Under the pieces are notes generated by a model that saw only the letters and a program-made list of their open reading frames with translations, searched no databases and was not told the DNA's origin. DNA of 6,471 nt from Proteobacteria bacterium UBA4656 (lineage in GTDB: Bacteria; Pseudomonadota; Gammaproteobacteria; Xanthomonadales; Ahniellaceae): NCBI GenBank assembly GCA_002405525.1, contig DHLY01000003.1, forward strand, positions 11,579 through 18,049, given 5' to 3'. Positions 5,890 to 6,471 of this stretch are shown here, piece by piece (within the stretch, counting starts at the first letter, position 1; every line of letters begins with the position of its first letter). A program made the position numbers and the translations under genes.

Positions 5890-6471
5890 ATGCTCGAATC
5901 CCAAGGTCTCTGGATCGCGCTGGCGTGCGCCGTCCTCGCCCTGGTCTACGGCGCGTGGTCGATCGGCTGGATCCTCAAGCAGCCCGCCGGCAACGCCCGC
6001 ATGCAGGAGATCGCGACCGCCATCCAGGTCGGCGCCGGTGCCTACATGAACCGCCAGTACCGCACCATCACCCTGGTGGGCGTGATCCTGTTCGTGGTGA
6101 TCGGCCTGGTGCCGGGGCTGGGCTGGACCACCGCGATCGGCTTCGCGATCGGCGCTCTGCTGTCGGGCCTGGCCGGCTACATCGGCATGTTCATCTCGGT
6201 GCGCAGCAACGTGCGCACCGCACAGGCCGCGCACCAGGGGCTCAATGCGGCGCTCGCGGTCGCCTTCCGCGGCGGCGCGATCACCGGTCTGCTGGTGGTC
6301 GGCCTCGGCCTGCTCGGCGTAGCGGGTTACTTCATGGTGGTGATCGGCCAGTCCTCGCTCGGCGGCCTGTCGGAACAGGACATCACCAAGGCCCTGCAGC
6401 CGCTGGTCGGCCTCGCGTTCGGGTCCTCGCTGATCTCGATCTTCGCGCGCCTCGGCGGCGGCATCTTCACC
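5890..6471 (+). CDS. hppA: Membrane-bound proton-translocating pyrophosphatase, partial (N-terminal 194 residues)
   Basis: Integral membrane pyrophosphatase that couples hydrolysis of inorganic pyrophosphate to ion pumping (usually protons) across the cytoplasmic membrane. The 194 codons seen match the family's N-terminus: first membrane helix about 7-29, then the conserved cytoplasmic stretch [20 protein letters not shown] (38-57), helices about 60-78 and 81-103, the conserved [11 protein letters not shown] (104-114) and [20 protein letters not shown] (121-140), and a further helix containing [20 protein letters not shown] (175-194). The window ends just before the place where the family's substrate-binding motif (beginning KGADVGADLVGK in known members) should follow. 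The full protein is usually about 660-800 residues, so under a third is visible. The residues that decide potassium dependence or sodium pumping lie downstream, so the ion and the subclass cannot be told. Divergent from the HEAT gene and served by its own promoter. Confidence 0.96.
   Translation, partial: MLESQGLWIALACAVLALVYGAWSIGWILKQPAGNARMQEIATAIQVGAGAYMNRQYRTITLVGVILFVVIGLVPGLGWTTAIGFAIGALLSGLAGYIGMFISVRSNVRTAQAAHQGLNAALAVAFRGGAITGLLVVGLGLLGVAGYFMVVIGQSSLGGLSEQDITKALQPLVGLAFGSSLISIFARLGGGIFT

Noticed and set aside
4918..6234. Minus-strand frame of 438 codons crossing the spacer and the start of hppA
   Set aside because: It runs antisense to hppA and in another frame through the HEAT gene; Arg/Gly-rich composition typical of a shadow frame.

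Overview
The window is very GC-rich (by eye around 70% or more), densely coding, and has no RNA genes, mobile elements or CRISPR array that I can see. The codon style, the Ala/Arg/Pro-rich proteins and the gene types (VIT/vWA secreted protein beside an ECF sigma/anti-sigma pair, a HEAT-repeat protein coupled to an HD-GYP protein, membrane pyrophosphatase) suggest a chromosomal piece of a high-GC Gram-negative-type bacterium. Gemmatimonadota is my best guess. Myxococcota, Acidobacteriota or a proteobacterium cannot be excluded without a database search.

Layout: positions 1-5684 hold five genes, all on the minus strand, read from right to left. (1) A HEAT-repeat-like protein with a His-rich N-terminus (5684-4491) overlaps by 4 nt (ATGA) with (2) an HD-GYP protein (4494-3274). 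After a 96-nt gap that holds a short direct repeat and a perfect hairpin touching the next ribosome binding site comes (3) an exported VIT + von Willebrand A protein (3177-964). Then, 25 nt on, (4) an ECF sigma factor starting at GTG (938-411) overlaps by 14 nt with (5) a single-pass anti-sigma-like protein (424 to beyond the left edge). A 205-bp divergent spacer (5685-5889) follows. It carries a good sigma70-type promoter reading rightward into (6) hppA, the membrane proton-pumping pyrophosphatase, cut by the right edge after 194 codons.

How the genes may work together: the HEAT and HD-GYP genes look translationally coupled and probably form one signalling unit, perhaps linked to cyclic-di-GMP. 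The VIT/vWA gene, sigma factor and anti-sigma factor form a second compact unit, in which a cell-envelope protein is made together with an extracytoplasmic-function regulator. Whether the two units share one transcript is not settled by the sequence. hppA is divergently transcribed and appears functionally separate (energy coupling). No wholly new system is evident. The most notable points are the altered HD-GYP signature (HHE changed to HHI), the hairpin abutting the VIT/vWA ribosome binding site, and the conjunction of VIT/vWA with sigma/anti-sigma.
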